64,000 bases of DNA from Muricea muricata (taxonomy: Eukaryota; Cnidaria; Anthozoa; Malacalcyonacea; Plexauridae), in contig OY979717.1 of NCBI GenBank assembly GCA_963855995.1, positions 12,589,001 to 12,653,000 of the forward strand. The letters run 5' to 3'. Below, one piece after another: positions 1 to 17,413 of this stretch. Both the position numbers and the translations under genes were made by a program. The notes below the pieces were generated by a model. That model was not told the origin of the DNA and did not search any database. It saw only the letters and a program-made list of their open reading frames with translations. Positions within the stretch are counted from its first letter, which is position 1. The number at the start of each line of letters is the position of its first letter.

Positions 1-164
1 TAATGTTGATATCACAGACAATGAAGTTTTCCTTATTAAAATTGTATTTTGCTGGCAAATTTTAGCTCGAAAACAAACTTCTTGTCAATTCCTCGCTCCT
101 TGAAAACTCTCCCTGATCCTTTTGAATATTGTTTTCGTCAATTTTCGTCGCGCGCCGGCTTCAC

Positions 165-338
165 CCAAACATGAACAGTAATTATAGGAGTTATTGTTCC
201 AGTATACTTAGAGTTCACTGGGCAAGTGTCGCTTGGGTCACATTTTCCATGGGAGACATTTTCTATTTCCCTCAGCATGCAGATAACCACGATCCATACA
301 AACAAACAAAAAACACAAAAGAAATACTGACACGACAT
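165..338 (-). CDS. Possible exon of a small secreted or membrane protein (uncertain)
   Basis: An open frame on the minus strand starts at an ATG at 338. It encodes a strongly hydrophobic, cysteine-containing stretch of about 20 residues that could be a signal peptide or anchor. A Cys-rich segment (KCDPSDTCPVNSKYTG) follows, and the frame reaches a candidate GTGAAG donor at about 164. A further open stretch lies at 1-45 on the same strand, so the gene could run off the left edge. I recognise no family, and a plus-strand ORF overlaps it. It may be spurious. Confidence 0.2.
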
Positions 339-404
339 GACATGAACATTAATCTGATCCCAGTAACTATATAAAATTGTACATGGTTTTAAAACAACTG
401 ACAA

Positions 405-973
405 GACAAAATAACTCGTGATTTATGTTATTACAGTCCAGGTTTGGACAAAAATTTGTACTTATCTCATTAAGTGCCTATTGCGGTTTTTTCCGTAAAC
501 AGCCACAGCTGAATGTTGGACATGGCTACTCATGCTTAATGGGAACCAAACTAGACGACACTGTTGGTAGATTCGAACTATACACAATAATAAGACACTT
601 GCTGTGTGCTTATCTGTATTTCCATATAATGTAATTTATTAGTTTATGTTATTGTGTTCTTGCAAATGTTATTGTAATGTTATTGTTATTGGGAGAGTGC
701 CTTGCAAGGGTCTTTGAGTCCCGTTCGTACTCTCGCCATTTGGCTGAGTCCAATGAAGTTGTTGAAACAAAAAACAATACCAACATGGATAATAAGTAGT
801 ATTGTATTTTCATTGTCGAGCTCCAAACCATGCATTCTATCATTCTATGTAATGCCCCCCCCCCCCCCTCCCCCGACTCACTAATGTGTATTTCAGTGCA
901 GCAAAAGTAGTATAGAGACACTTAAATAAAGCCATCTGATAGACATATGAACACGGATAATGAACTGTTTTGG
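405..973. other. Intergenic, 3' of SRP19; poly-C tract
   Basis: No convincing gene. The stretch contains a run of about 14 C followed by TCCCCC near 856-875. It also holds the likely SRP19 3' flank, with a minus-strand AATAAA near 636-641 that could be a polyadenylation signal. Confidence 0.5.
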
Positions 974-7121
<6,148 letters not shown>

Positions 7122-7324
7122 ATTCCAATATGCGTTTAATTTATAACCCTGTATGACAAAAATTCAACAAAATCCAAAATTCGAACTTGATGACTCGTAA
7201 ATACTATTCACGGTGCTTACATGAAGTATTGCATTAAGGAAGTTATATCGTGGTCTCATCATAGGAACATGATGGATACTGATGGGATTTCTTTGGATGG
7301 ACTACTCTATTATCGATAATATTT

Positions 7325-7739
7325 GGAAGGCACTAGATAGGATCGAGTAAAACCACGGCGGGCCGAGTCCTTACTCGCCCTTCGGGCTCGCGCTTTAGCT
7401 AAATTTGGTGAAGTAGATACAGTCCCAGTGAGTGAGAATAGTGAGTGAGAATAGTTTTAATAAGAAAAAAATATAAGAATATAAGAAAAAAAAGTATTCA
7501 AAAAATTAAGAAAAAAAAGTATAAAACATAAGCGCGTAACTGGGCTCGAACCCGGAACACACAGGTGAAAAGCGCGGGACCTAGACCACTGTGCTAATGC
7601 GGCCAATCGAAAATTAACGGTTAAAAACTAAATTTATACTGCTTATGTAACGTGCTCAAAAGCACCGCTGTCAAATGTATGAAATATTAACCTATTGCGG
7701 GCTCGCCGTGGTTTTACTCGATCCTATCTAGTGCCTTTC
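7325..7739. mobile_element. Mutator-type MITE with tRNA-like core (copy 1)
   Basis: A 415-bp element flanked by a perfect 9-bp duplication ATAATATTT (7316-7324 and 7740-7748). Terminal inverted repeats of about 40 bp start GGAAGGCACTAGATAGGATC on the left and GAAAGGCACTAG on the right strand. A 9-bp duplication with long TIRs fits the Mutator superfamily. It fills 415 of the 733 bp between the divergent SRP19 and ATPSCKMT start codons. Confidence 0.85.
7370..7603 (-). repeat. tRNA-derived SINE-like core inside the MITE
   Basis: Read on the minus strand it starts GCCGCATTAGCACAGTGG, a Pol III box A-like segment, and carries GGGTTCGAGCCC, a close box B match, about 45 bp on. A T-rich tract and then GGGCGAGTAAGG follow. 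The same core recurs at 48484-48692 inside an element with different terminal repeats. It is not a foldable complete tRNA, so I call it tRNA-derived. Confidence 0.7.
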
Positions 7740-7854
7740 ATAATATTTTGATTTTGATAATTTTTTATTGAAGTTTGTAATATCAATTCTGTATATTCGC
7801 TGTGATTATGTGGTCTCTTTACCTGTTAAATACTCATGCTGCTATGTGAAAAAT

Positions 7855-10800
7855 ATGTCTGAAGCAACCACCAGTCCACAACAGCCAGAAGTGACCAGCA
7901 CCACTGGTCAGCAATACAAAAAAGGAGTTAAATCAAAGTTTGGATTGGTGGCTCTTGGTGTTACAGGTAGCATTGTTGCAGGTTTGTTTGTGGGTACATT
8001 GCCATTTCTAACACCTGCACTCAGGAGAATATGCCTTCCATATGTCCCAGCAACAAACACTCAGATTCAAAACATTCTTCAAATGTGTAAAGGAAGATCA
8101 GGGCGATTGGTTGATCTTGGGAGTGGTGATGGCAGGGTGGTAAGAGACTAATGTTCAATTATTCTCCTCAGGCACTCAGCATCGTCATTTGTTATGGATG
8201 TTTTCATGCTATGTTGTGGTTCAGCCATGCTCACCCCTCACAATTTGGATAGATTCACAGAGGCAAAAAATTACGGCCAATAATTTCAAGTTTGGGGGCA
8301 TTATCGACAGCAATTTTTGTTGTTGCTAAATAGGCAGAATAATAAGGAATAACCCTTCAAAATAATTATGGATTTTTTCATGTTTTAATATAAACACAGT
8401 GGGTACACATACATGGCTTTAAAATAGAAGTACAATGTGTAATGACCACAAATAAAGTATTCGTTGGATGCAAAAACTTGCTGCCAAGAATTTCATGATC
8501 AACAGGATTATCACCGGCAATTGCCTTTTGTCGCTGATAATTGTGAGGCCTGCATTCAAGCTGCTTGTGAGACCGAGATGCTGTTATTTGCAAAATGTGT
8601 ATTGGAAGATCTAATTAAAAAATTAAAAATTATTGGGAAATTTAAAAATGCACATGGAATATCTTCTGTGTGCATGACAAGTAACACAGTCTGCTGTTAG
8701 ACCAATAGATTCCTTTGTCTGAAGGTGTCTGCCCATTGATAAGAGACTATTTAAAAGCTACAGCACCAGTATACAGCTGACTCATCTCTAATCATCACTC
8801 TACAGAATCACTGAGCTGAATTTGTAGAGATCTTGGATAACATTAGTGGAGGCATCCAGGTTAAAATTTTGGAATGCAAAATCAAGTCCCTGATGTCCAC
8901 ATTATAGATATATCATTTTAAGCAAGTTTTCCTACCTTTTAAAATGTATTGCTCCATTAAAACATTAAAATATCATTCCAGATTGTTTTAAATTATAATA
9001 ACAGCAAGTGAAAGCACTGTTTTGCTGCAAAACAAAAAAACCAATTTAACAAAATGGTAAGAAATATATTTTGTACAGATTTCAGCTGCTGTTAAATGTG
9101 GTTGCTAAGGAGGCATTTGTAGTTCAGCCAATAGGCACTTGGCCTAGGATCTGAGATCTAAATGCACCTCCCAAAAGCTGCATTACTTGAATAAATATTA
9201 TAATGCCCTCTCTTGTGTTATTTATATAACGAAATAGTTAAAATACAAGAATTTAAAATATATGAGAATTTTAAATCATATTCCAGATATAAAGAGGTCA
9301 TAGTCTCCAACAAAGTGATACTCCAATACTGTATTAGGGCCTGCTAACATGGAGGTAGGATGACCCTAGCAGAAGCTTACCCTAGCAAGTGAGTTACTCC
9401 ACAATGTTTTCTGTGAAGCATTTAGTAATACATACATGCTTACGGACAGGATTTCGCTACCAAATAGATAGTGTTACTCACTTACCTTTAGCAATAGGGC
9501 TACCTAAATGCATCAGGTAGGGTTACTCTATCAAACAGGTCAAGTTATTTGTTTTCTGTGAAAATCAAACAAATTAGCAAGGAAATGGGCAAGACATAGT
9601 GCTCATTATACAGCTTGCCAAAACAATTTCGTGTACTTGTGTTTTGCTGCAATTTTTTGAAAGGAATAACTTAGTAACCATGCTAAAATAGCTTTGTTAG
9701 GGTAACCCTAGCAGAAGTGTCACCTTATCTCATGTATATATATATGCTTGCTTTTTTTTCTGACCCTTTTGCCAGCCAGGGTAACTTGTCTGCTAGTGTG
9801 ACCCTGCCTTCATGTAAACAGGGATTTAGAAAGCAGTGCATCTCATTCTAATTATTATATCGAGCACTAATTATGAACAGTAGGGCCACTCAGCAGTGCA
9901 ACATGCCCCCCTATTTTTTTACAATTGACTGGCCAGAGTAATGGCAGAACAGCCAGTTCAGTGTTTCTATTGGCCAGAAAATGCAATTGACTGGCCAGAA
10001 CCTGTATAATGAAGATGCAACATGCGTAATGTGACATCGAGTGGCTCTTCTGTTTATTTTCTATTCTGTGCTCAAGATGTCACATATTATAGGTACTGGC
10101 AGCTGCTGAAGCTGGTTATAAATCTGTTGGATATGAACTCAATCTTTGGTTGGTCCTATACTCTAAGATAATAGCCAGAATAAAAGGTCTTCATAATAGA
10201 GCATCATTTTCCAGATCAGATCTTTGGAAGGTTGGTGACTTTGAAACTGTAATGTCTATCGACACCCCGTCTGTGGGCGTGATAAAGAACGGAGGTACCA
10301 ATTAAGGACTATGTACAAATTTGAGTGGAATGTGTAGTTAAAATAAAATTGTTAAAATTGTTACCAACCCAAACTTTGTTAAATACCCTGTTTTTGCATT
10401 ATGCAGATTGACCTGAAAGATTTTGACACTATTGTGATTTTTGGAGTATATGAAATGGTAAGTATATATTAATTATTTATATTTAATTAGTAATTACCAA
10501 TCATAATACAATGAAAGGTAGTATGCTAAGAATTTGGGAAATGTGACCCAGCCTTTATATACTTATTTATAAATATTTCACACATTGGAGATAAAGCATA
10601 GGAATAGGGCTAATCACCTCCGAACAAATTAGGGATACCAGTTATTCAGTGAAGTAGCTAAGTTTATTTAGTTTTTAAAATTCAACCCAACAGTGGAACA
10701 GTGAAAGAAATGCAATTTTGCGAATGTGCAACTTTCTCTGTTATCGTTAGTTTATCACGTCTAATATACAGGGTGTCCCAAAAAAACCCAAAAACTATTG

Positions 10801-11849
10801 AAATCACCTATTGTTAACATTTGAATATCTTTGTAAAGTACATTTGTTTTGCTCATGAGAATATTGATAAAAGCCAAATTGAATAGGCTAAAATAACCCA
10901 TGCATAAAATTTGATTGCATTTTTAATATGCACTCGTAGGTTTAGTTCTTTTGTCTGGCGTAACAATGGTTAACACTGAGTATTACTATTAGTTATGACG
11001 GTTATGTCAATAGTTTATCCACTCGTGGGTTCAATTTAGTGCTAGGCATTGAAATTCTAACAATAGGTCATTTTCAATAGTTTTTGGGGTTTTTTGGGAC
11101 ACCCTGTACAGTATGAGATTTCGGTCTCTCGGTGTATTATACAGATTATTTATTTGTTAAGAATACAAACAAACCATGCACGATTCATATAATTTTAATT
11201 CCGAAGAGATAAAAGTCTAATCATCTTACCATCCGGGGGCAAAAATAACCCAGACTGTCTGTCGTTCATCGTATCATTACCATAGTATATTATAGTGATA
11301 TAAATTAATGATTTAATGTCATTTGATTCAAAAAACGAGCACGGGTGCTTTATCAGCAGCCAAGTGTTTTATATCTAATAAAGCACAAACTTCGAGTATT
11401 TTAAATGGCTTCAAAAACGACCCATTTTATATTTACCTTGTGAGCTTATTAATACGAAGAAATTTTCAGTATAAATGTTATTTAAGCCGAGAAAATCAAG
11501 GCAAACGTAGATCTTTATCACTTTTAAAGACTTCTTCATTGCCGTGATTTCCTTTGTGTTTTCCCCATGAATTTTTACTAATGAGTTTTTGAAGTTTATA
11601 TGTAATCGTTTTATCATTTTCACATCTAAAATCAATAGTTTTGTGCAGTCACAGATGGTTACATCGATCTTACTAAATTCCTTTCAGATGCCAAAGCTAC
11701 AGGAAAAATGTGCCCATGAGATGAAGAGTGATGCGAGAGTTTTGGCGTGTCGTTTTCCATTGCCCGACTGGCAACCTGAGGCCGTCATTTGTGCTGGAAT
11801 TGATACTGTGTGGCGATACAGAAATTGTTCCAAAAAACCAGCGCAATAA
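7855..11849 (+). CDS. ATPSCKMT: ATP synthase c-subunit lysine methyltransferase (ATPSCKMT/FAM173B)
   Basis: This is the mitochondrial methyltransferase that trimethylates a lysine on ATP synthase subunit c. Exons 7855-8139, 10093-10230, 10407-10457 and 11688-11849 join in phase 0 to give 211 codons. Exon 1 has a hydrophobic segment (LVALGVTGSIVAGLFVGT), then TPALRRICLPYVPATNTQ and the SAM-binding motif I VDLGSGDGRVV. Exon 2 has GYKSVGYELNLWLVLYSK, exon 3 TIVIFGVYEM, and exon 4 DARVLACRFPLPDW ... GIDTVWRY, all family hallmarks. The ATG at 7855 is preferred over an upstream in-frame ATG at 7768, which would add 29 residues and overlap the MITE right-hand flank. The human protein is 233 residues; here the tail after the last conserved block is shorter. 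Confidence 0.95.
9338..9826. repeat. MITE-like element in ATPSCKMT intron 1
   Basis: Imperfect inverted ends of about 40 bp, CCTGCTAACATGGAGGTAGG on the left matched by CCTGTTTACATGAAGGCAGG on the opposite strand at the right. Both are followed by ACCCTAGCAG-type motifs that recur inside. No ORF. Confidence 0.6.
10769..11106. mobile_element. Tc1/mariner-like MITE
   Basis: A 338-bp element in ATPSCKMT intron 3, flanked by TA on both sides. TIRs start CAGGGTGTCCCAAAAAA and extend about 50 bp. A TA duplication with a CAGGGTGTCC end fits the IS630-Tc1-mariner superfamily. No transposase. Confidence 0.85.
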
Positions 11850-11892
11850 AAACTACATTAATAAAACAATTAGTATGATTATGATTGAGTAA

Positions 11893-12094
11893 AGATCCAG
11901 TAACACGGTGCAATTTTTCTTGCAACTGGCAACGCAATTCTACTCTTAAGTGATGTAAATTTGTGACAAATGTTTGGTATGTTGAAAACATATAGCAAAC
12001 TGTGATGGAAACTTGTATTTGCCAATTTTACATCTCCCAAGGGTAGAATTGCATTGCAAGTTTCAAAAAAAAATTGCACCGTGTGACAGGGACT
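11893..12094. repeat. MITE with ACACGGTGCAATTTTT termini
   Basis: Inverted arms of about 70 bp: left ACACGGTGCAATTTTTCTTG, right complementary CACACGGTGCAATTTTTTTT. Both continue into GCAATTCTAC. No ORF; the target duplication is unclear. Confidence 0.75.
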
Positions 12095-12887
12095 TAATAT
12101 AACTAATTCAATTAGAAAAATTATAATTGCGAGATAATTGTTAAGTAGTGGACAGTATGTGCTGGTCATATGTTAGTCATTCAGGTCACTCGCCTGTACA
12201 TGTTGCTGTTGCTGATTATATGATCACTTTCAAAAGTCGTTGTGATACTTAGTACAATGGTATTTCTGTTGGGATGTCTCCCTTTTCTCTCAAATAAGAT
12301 AGCTATGATACCATGATACTAGAAAACAGCATTGAATAGGAGGCGAGTGGGATTGGAAAGTAGAGCTGCGTGTCCGTTGCAACAGCTTTGGCAATGAATG
12401 TACATTGCTTGTTTGTAATCATGCATAACGCAGGCAGTTCTTTTTTTAAAATTGTTTTCATTTACAGGAATGATACTAGGTATACACTGGCCGAAAGTGA
12501 GCTGAAGCTATAACCATTCCCGCCTGTGAGATTGTACTCACACGAATTCATAATTTGCCTGGCGGAATGCTTGCGATCCATCATGTAGTTGTAGCACCAG
12601 TACATTTATTCATACTAGCAATTAGAGAACGACACTAAAGCCTTGCAAGATTTCCGCACTAAATATTTCCTATACTGTTACTAGTTTGCCTACATGCATT
12701 ACATGTGCAACATTGACAAACCATTGACAAGAAACCAATGTTTTCTTATTAGACGTATAAGTATTCTACTTGGTAATGTATCTCGGTCTCCTTTGAACCG
12801 CGAAAAAAGCTGGAAAGGATTTTAGGAAATTGAAGTTTGAAGCAGGCTTTTACAGCAAGAAGTAAAGCGAAAGATGGAGGACAAGCC

Positions 12888-13050
12888 CAGTAGTGGCGCC
12901 AGCGCGATAAGTGAGGGGGACATATTCATATATTCGTGTTCTGCACAATTAATTTCTTTTGAAGTCGATTCGATTTCAAAAGAAATTAATTGTGCAGAAC
13001 ACGAATATATGAATATGTCCCCCTCACTTATCGCGCTGGCGCCGCTACTG
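12888..13050. mobile_element. hAT-type foldback MITE
   Basis: A 163-bp near-perfect palindrome with ends CAGTAGTGGCGCCAGCGCG, flanked by an exact 8-bp duplication GACAAGCC (12880-12887 and 13051-13058). An 8-bp duplication with a CAG-type end fits the hAT superfamily. The high identity of the arms suggests recent origin. Confidence 0.9.
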
Positions 13051-13516
13051 GACAAGCCAGTTTAAATCTATGATGGCTTTAGCAATCCTCAGACATGCAC
13101 TGCATGTCAGCCAGAAACACAACAAACTTGTGCATTTATCAGCTTGATGTGAGTTTGTCATCATGTTGCATCACGGCAAATCCGACTTGATGCAACTTAG
13201 TATTTGCTGTTGAAACATCTTGCACCCAGCTCGTGGTGTTTATCTCATCCCATGAATGCCATTTACTATGTGCAACTCCATTTACTATAATATCTTATCG
13301 AGATCCTAATGTGATTAAATGAAAAGTATTGCACAAATCTCGACCAACTTTCACAGCAAACGAGTCGTGGATAAAACTGTCTTGGGAATCAACTGGTATG
13401 AAGCCTGTTGAAAGCTTGCATTCGACTTGCTGCACAACATCTTAAACGCATCCTGATTTTGGCTTGAGGACTGCCATGCAAGGAGTCTGCAACTTGCTGA
13501 CTGCAGTGTGGGGTTT

Positions 13517-13711
13517 CTAACCTATTAATGCCACATTTTCTAACCTATTAATACCACTTACAGTTTGTATCCCTGAACAACTGCCCAAACAAGTTACAAG
13601 TTCATAAAACGATAGTATACAGTCTCCTGTTGTGTCAAGGTAGAAAAATAAAGAACTGGCGAACGTCAATTTCTGTTGACGACGCAAAAACTTCAACTTC
13701 GAACTACGCAC
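13517..13711 (-). other. EF-hand-like open frame (doubtful)
   Basis: A 64-codon minus-strand frame contains FFYLDTTGDCILSFYELV, which fits an EF-hand calcium loop (Asp, Thr, Gly-Asp, hydrophobic, Ser, Glu at loop positions 1, 3, 4-5, 8, 9 and 12). There is no partner hand nearby and no clear splice structure, so it may be chance or an exon relic. Confidence 0.2.
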
Positions 13712-14539
13712 ATGGTAAATACTAATAATTGCATTTAAATCGTATTACGTGTTTACTTTGACTTTGTTTCTTGAAGATTTTTTTATGGCGATACAAGTAA
13801 TTTTAAATTTGTGGTAACTCACGTAAGTATATATTAAACCGGCTTAAGGTTTGCATGTGCTTGCAGCTCGAAACTTGCATGCTGTATTTTTAACGTTTGC
13901 GTGTTGTTTCCCAAATCTAAAATAAAATTCTTATGATTTATATTTTAAAGCCAGGTTCTAATGTCCTCGATGGTCGTTGCCGACTCAAATTTATAGGGCC
14001 GAAACTAGAGCGTTAATTTGGGAGGGGGGAGGGTATATTGATTTCATATATTCGTGTTCTACCGGACTAGTTTCTTGGAATATCAACCAAATAACAACTG
14101 GTTTTAAAAGAAATGGGATAGGGGGATGGAACCCGGGAAAATAAGAGCAGGAGGTGGGCTGAATGCGGGATGAAACGAAGCGGAATGCTGGAATGATACG
14201 AGGGAAGGAGGCGAGAAAAGAATGAAGGACAAGTTTTTTAATGACCTTTTAGTCCCTTTCTAAGCAAGCTATCAAAAATCAGATCCACAGAATATTGATT
14301 ATTAGCTATTGTAAATGGAATAAAACTTTATAGTCAGTCAAGATGGTCATCGGAGGCATTTTAGTCCTTTTTAATGTCTACAAATAGCATTCAAGACTTC
14401 AAGTTACATCCCCCATGATTGAAATAGGTAAGATTGGAGAGCTTATATATTATTGCAAGAAAAAACAAACCCCGAACAATAATGACAACTTGTGAACTCA
14501 AGATATGCGATATTTGAATAAAACAAGAAACAAATTACA

Positions 14540-14770
14540 AAGGTGATATTTCGAGTCTATCACCATTATGATTAACAATTGTTTTAGTAGAATCAGAGGT
14601 CAAACATGGAATATTCAACAAAAAATTTGATTTTTAAGCAATTTTTTAGAAAGAAATCTCTATAGGAAGATGATTGTTTCGCCACTCGCTATCTATCGAG
14701 GAATAGATAGCGAGTAGAGTTTACAGCATTTGCAATAGTATGCTAGTATGATTCTACTAACCACCATTAT
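14540..14770. repeat. Dispersed repeat, opposite-strand copy at 18345-18545
   Basis: The segment around TTTACAGCATTTGCAATAGT and the adjoining ACTCGCTATCTA match the reverse complement of about 18345-18425, and flanking similarity continues. Non-coding. Confidence 0.7.
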
Positions 14771-14870
14771 AATTTGTTTTATTCAAATAACTTGTATCTT
14801 GATGTCATTATTATTTGGGGTGTTTTTCTTGTATTTTTTAAAATAGTCTGCTGGGATTTTTTATTGCAAC

Positions 14871-14999
14871 ATGGCCAAGTTAGTAGAAAAACAGCTGGAG
14901 TCAGGAGACAATTCACAAAAAGGTACGGGAGGCAGAAGATTACCCTCTGCCTGCCTGCTTTATGACCTGGTGGAAAAAAGACACGCGGCGCGAAAATGA
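14871..14999 (+). CDS. Possible 42-residue small ORF or first exon
   Basis: The ATG at 14871 sits in a good initiation context (CAACATGG) and opens MAKLVEKQLESGDNSQK, then RRLPSACLLYDLVEKRHAAR, ending at TGA 14997-14999. The composition is charged and protein-like, unlike the surrounding AT-rich DNA. A GTACGG within it could be a donor. I do not recognise the protein. Confidence 0.25.
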   Translation: MAKLVEKQLESGDNSQKGTGGRRLPSACLLYDLVEKRHAARK

Positions 15000-16129
15000 A
15001 GCACTCGAAGCTAAAAATCTAATTCTTAGCCTTATCTGTGTGAAAAGAAAAATATGAAAATTATTACAAGTGACGCGTTCACAAGATATGTAGAGAACTC
15101 AATAGTGATTTTAGGAACGAAAATAATACCCATGTCGATTACTGTGTCTTTATTCAAGTAAAATTATACAAATAGAAAGAAACCAATATTTCTTCAACAA
15201 TTGCAGGAAATATTCCCACTGCAGTGCAAGTAGATACAAATAGCAAACCCTGTAGCAAACTAAACTCGAAGTCAGTGTTCTAGTACGAACACCCACTGCA
15301 TATAAATTATACTGTATACATAAAAAATGAAAACACGTGCAATAAATGCGCGCGCATGCTTTCAATTAAATGTTTGCATCGCGTGCCTGATCACTTTCAT
15401 TAAGTTTGCATTCGGGTTTTTTTTAAGTTTGCATGGGCGACTTTATACGTTGTGCTTAGCCTTATATCATTGTTTGCATCGTTTATTGCATAGTGTACGT
15501 TTGCATTGTTTGCACCGACTTTTTGTAAACTTGCATCGGCATTTTTCATGTTTGTAGTGTCCCTTTCGGGCCATCGTAATATACAAGTTAACTACCTCGA
15601 AGGAGGCATTTACGTCAAATAAAGATATATTTATATGACATAAATCTTGGACTGTCGAGGTATTCAACTAATTTAATTTATTTTTGAGGAAGTTTTCCAG
15701 CAGAATCTTTCGACTTTAAACAATTGAAGTCGAGATTCTTGTACATCAAAGAAAAAAGACTCAAAAGTAAATTAATGTAATAATGATTTAAGAAAACTGA
15801 TACACCCTGTAGATAAAGAAGACTTGCAAATACAACATTTACTGCTTCACTAGTAATTGTAGAATTTGTATTATTATAAACCTGTTTCATTAATTGTTTC
15901 TGCAATCAAATTATAGTCTGATTTTCTTCCAATAGACGCAAACAAGTCTATTAATAATGGATGCTCTGAGTAATATTATGATTCCTAATCTGGTCATTTC
16001 TAGTAGCTCACTTGTTCACTCGCAGGAAATATATAACTAAAAACGCTAATTGTTTGTTCACTTTGATACTATTTTTGACTGAGCATAGCGCCCCTATAAA
16101 AAGGACTACTAGCACATTATGGAACCGCG

Positions 16130-16500
16130 CGTCTTTGTTATTGTTTAAATTCTGTTTTAAATAATACCTCATTAAATTCTAGTGGTTTAATTGGTTAATT
16201 ATGGTCGCGTGATATTAAATAAAAAGTTCCATTTTCCAAGAGTGCAATGGAAAACGTTCCATTGCACTCCTAGGAGTGCAATAGTTTTTTCTATTGCACT
16301 CGCACACTTCCCAACCGTCAAAAAGCTCTTTCGTAGTTTACTTTAGGCTGGTTTCGGTCTTGAGATGAATGCGAAATAATCCGTATACTAAACGCCTCGT
16401 TGAATGCAACAATCAATCTTCCACCTCATAAAAATATTCTTACGATTGCACTCATAAACATTCATTGTTTGTATATTATTTCGTAAAAATCTAAAATAAT
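16130..16500. repeat. Dispersed palindromic repeat with TGCACTCCTAGGAGTGCA
   Basis: Contains several copies of TCCATTGCACTC, including the self-complementary ATTGCACTCCTAGGAGTGCAAT, and ACAATCAATCTTCCACCTCA. A second copy lies in opposite orientation at about 41690-42060. No coding capacity. Confidence 0.8.
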
Positions 16501-16554
16501 GCCAAAAACTATTTTCTTAAATACCAGCAAGAATCTGGAATCTTTGTAATGGGA

Positions 16555-16650
16555 CGGATTTTAGAAATATTTCATCGTCATGTCCCAGACAAAGTGGTCG
16601 CCAGCAGCAAATTGGGCCCCCAATATTACGGTGTGGCAGTAATCTTAAAA
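16555..16650. repeat. Short dispersed repeat, second copy at 18545-18625
   Basis: CAAAGTGGTCGCC and GCAGCAAATTGGGCCC occur in both copies with matching flanks over about 80 bp, in the same orientation. Confidence 0.75.
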
Positions 16651-16769
16651 TGCAATATATCTACATTGGGTTATACATTTTTTACATGAATGTTCTCATT
16701 TGTCGCGAAAATATTTTGAGGATGCTACTGACAACATGCTTAAAATTTTAATTCTCATAAAACTTAATG

Positions 16770-17025
16770 TTCCTATTTATTTTCCCGTGAAACATACGAT
16801 TTTAATTAAAATATATTTTTATGGAAACACCATGTTATTTTATCACCGCAAAGCATTCGATCCGTAAGCTCAGGTCTTCACCAGTGCTAATAATAATGCA
16901 TGATTATTAAAACTTTGAGATAGTAAAATAATGTGGTGTTTCCACAAAAAATATGTTTCAATTACAATGGTATGTTTCACAGGAAAATTGAAAATTGATA
17001 TTCACCATGCAAACGTACAAGGACC
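16770..17025 (-). repeat. Degraded PLE terminal segment with dead hammerhead
   Basis: Related to the ends of PLE copy 2: GGAAACACCA, the stem TAAGCTCAG, and right-flank TTCACCATGCAAACGTACAAG, which also follows the PLE at 38076. The minus-strand hammerhead reads CTGGTGA instead of CTGATGA and GAAT instead of GAAA. Two essential positions are therefore lost. Arms of about 60 bp around it are inverted. Confidence 0.7.
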
Positions 17026-17413
17026 TATACCATTTTAATACATACATGAAATACATGAAATTTTTCAATGTTTAACTGAAATTATAGCAGATGGTGGTAA
17101 AATATTGTGCGGAACTTGTAATGAAAATGTTGATATTTCATAACGAAATACGAATACATATATTGTCAATAAAATTTCATCTCTTCGTTGCATTTTTTAC
17201 ACAACTTATACTTGAACAGAAGTCGTGTGCGAATACGTGGGACCATAAAAAGTTTTCAAGTCGACCGCGGACTTATTTCTTTTTCGGGCCGGTGCAGGTT
17301 ATTCCTGGATACTCATTCACCAAGTTCTATTTATCTTCTAAATTCCTCTCATTGCCAGCACACTGCTTGGCGTTCTAGCTGCACACCAGATCCAAACATC
17401 GTACCAGAGTGTT

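Larger units (their letters stand above)
11850..17413. other. Intergenic region between ATPSCKMT and ARL5
   Basis: No firm gene. It holds MITEs (listed separately) and a 24-bp tandem duplication near 13513-13557 (TTTCTAACCTATTAATRCCAC). A TTTGCAT-rich degenerate repeat lies at about 15365-15550. Dispersed repeats at 14540-14770 and 16130-16650 recur elsewhere in the window, and a degraded PLE end sits near 16.8-17.0 kb. Confidence 0.6.

Noticed and set aside
7370-7603. Functional tRNA gene
   Set aside because: Box A and box B are recognisable but no cloverleaf with a proper acceptor stem can be drawn; better explained as a tRNA-derived repeat.
8464-8700. Cys-rich 78-codon plus ORF in ATPSCKMT intron 1
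   Set aside because: Inside a mapped intron, no splice signals at its ends and no recognisable domain.
12822-13065. Two overlapping ORFs reading ISEGDIFIYSCSAQLISFE on opposite strands
   Set aside because: They are the two arms of the hAT palindrome read in both directions, not proteins.
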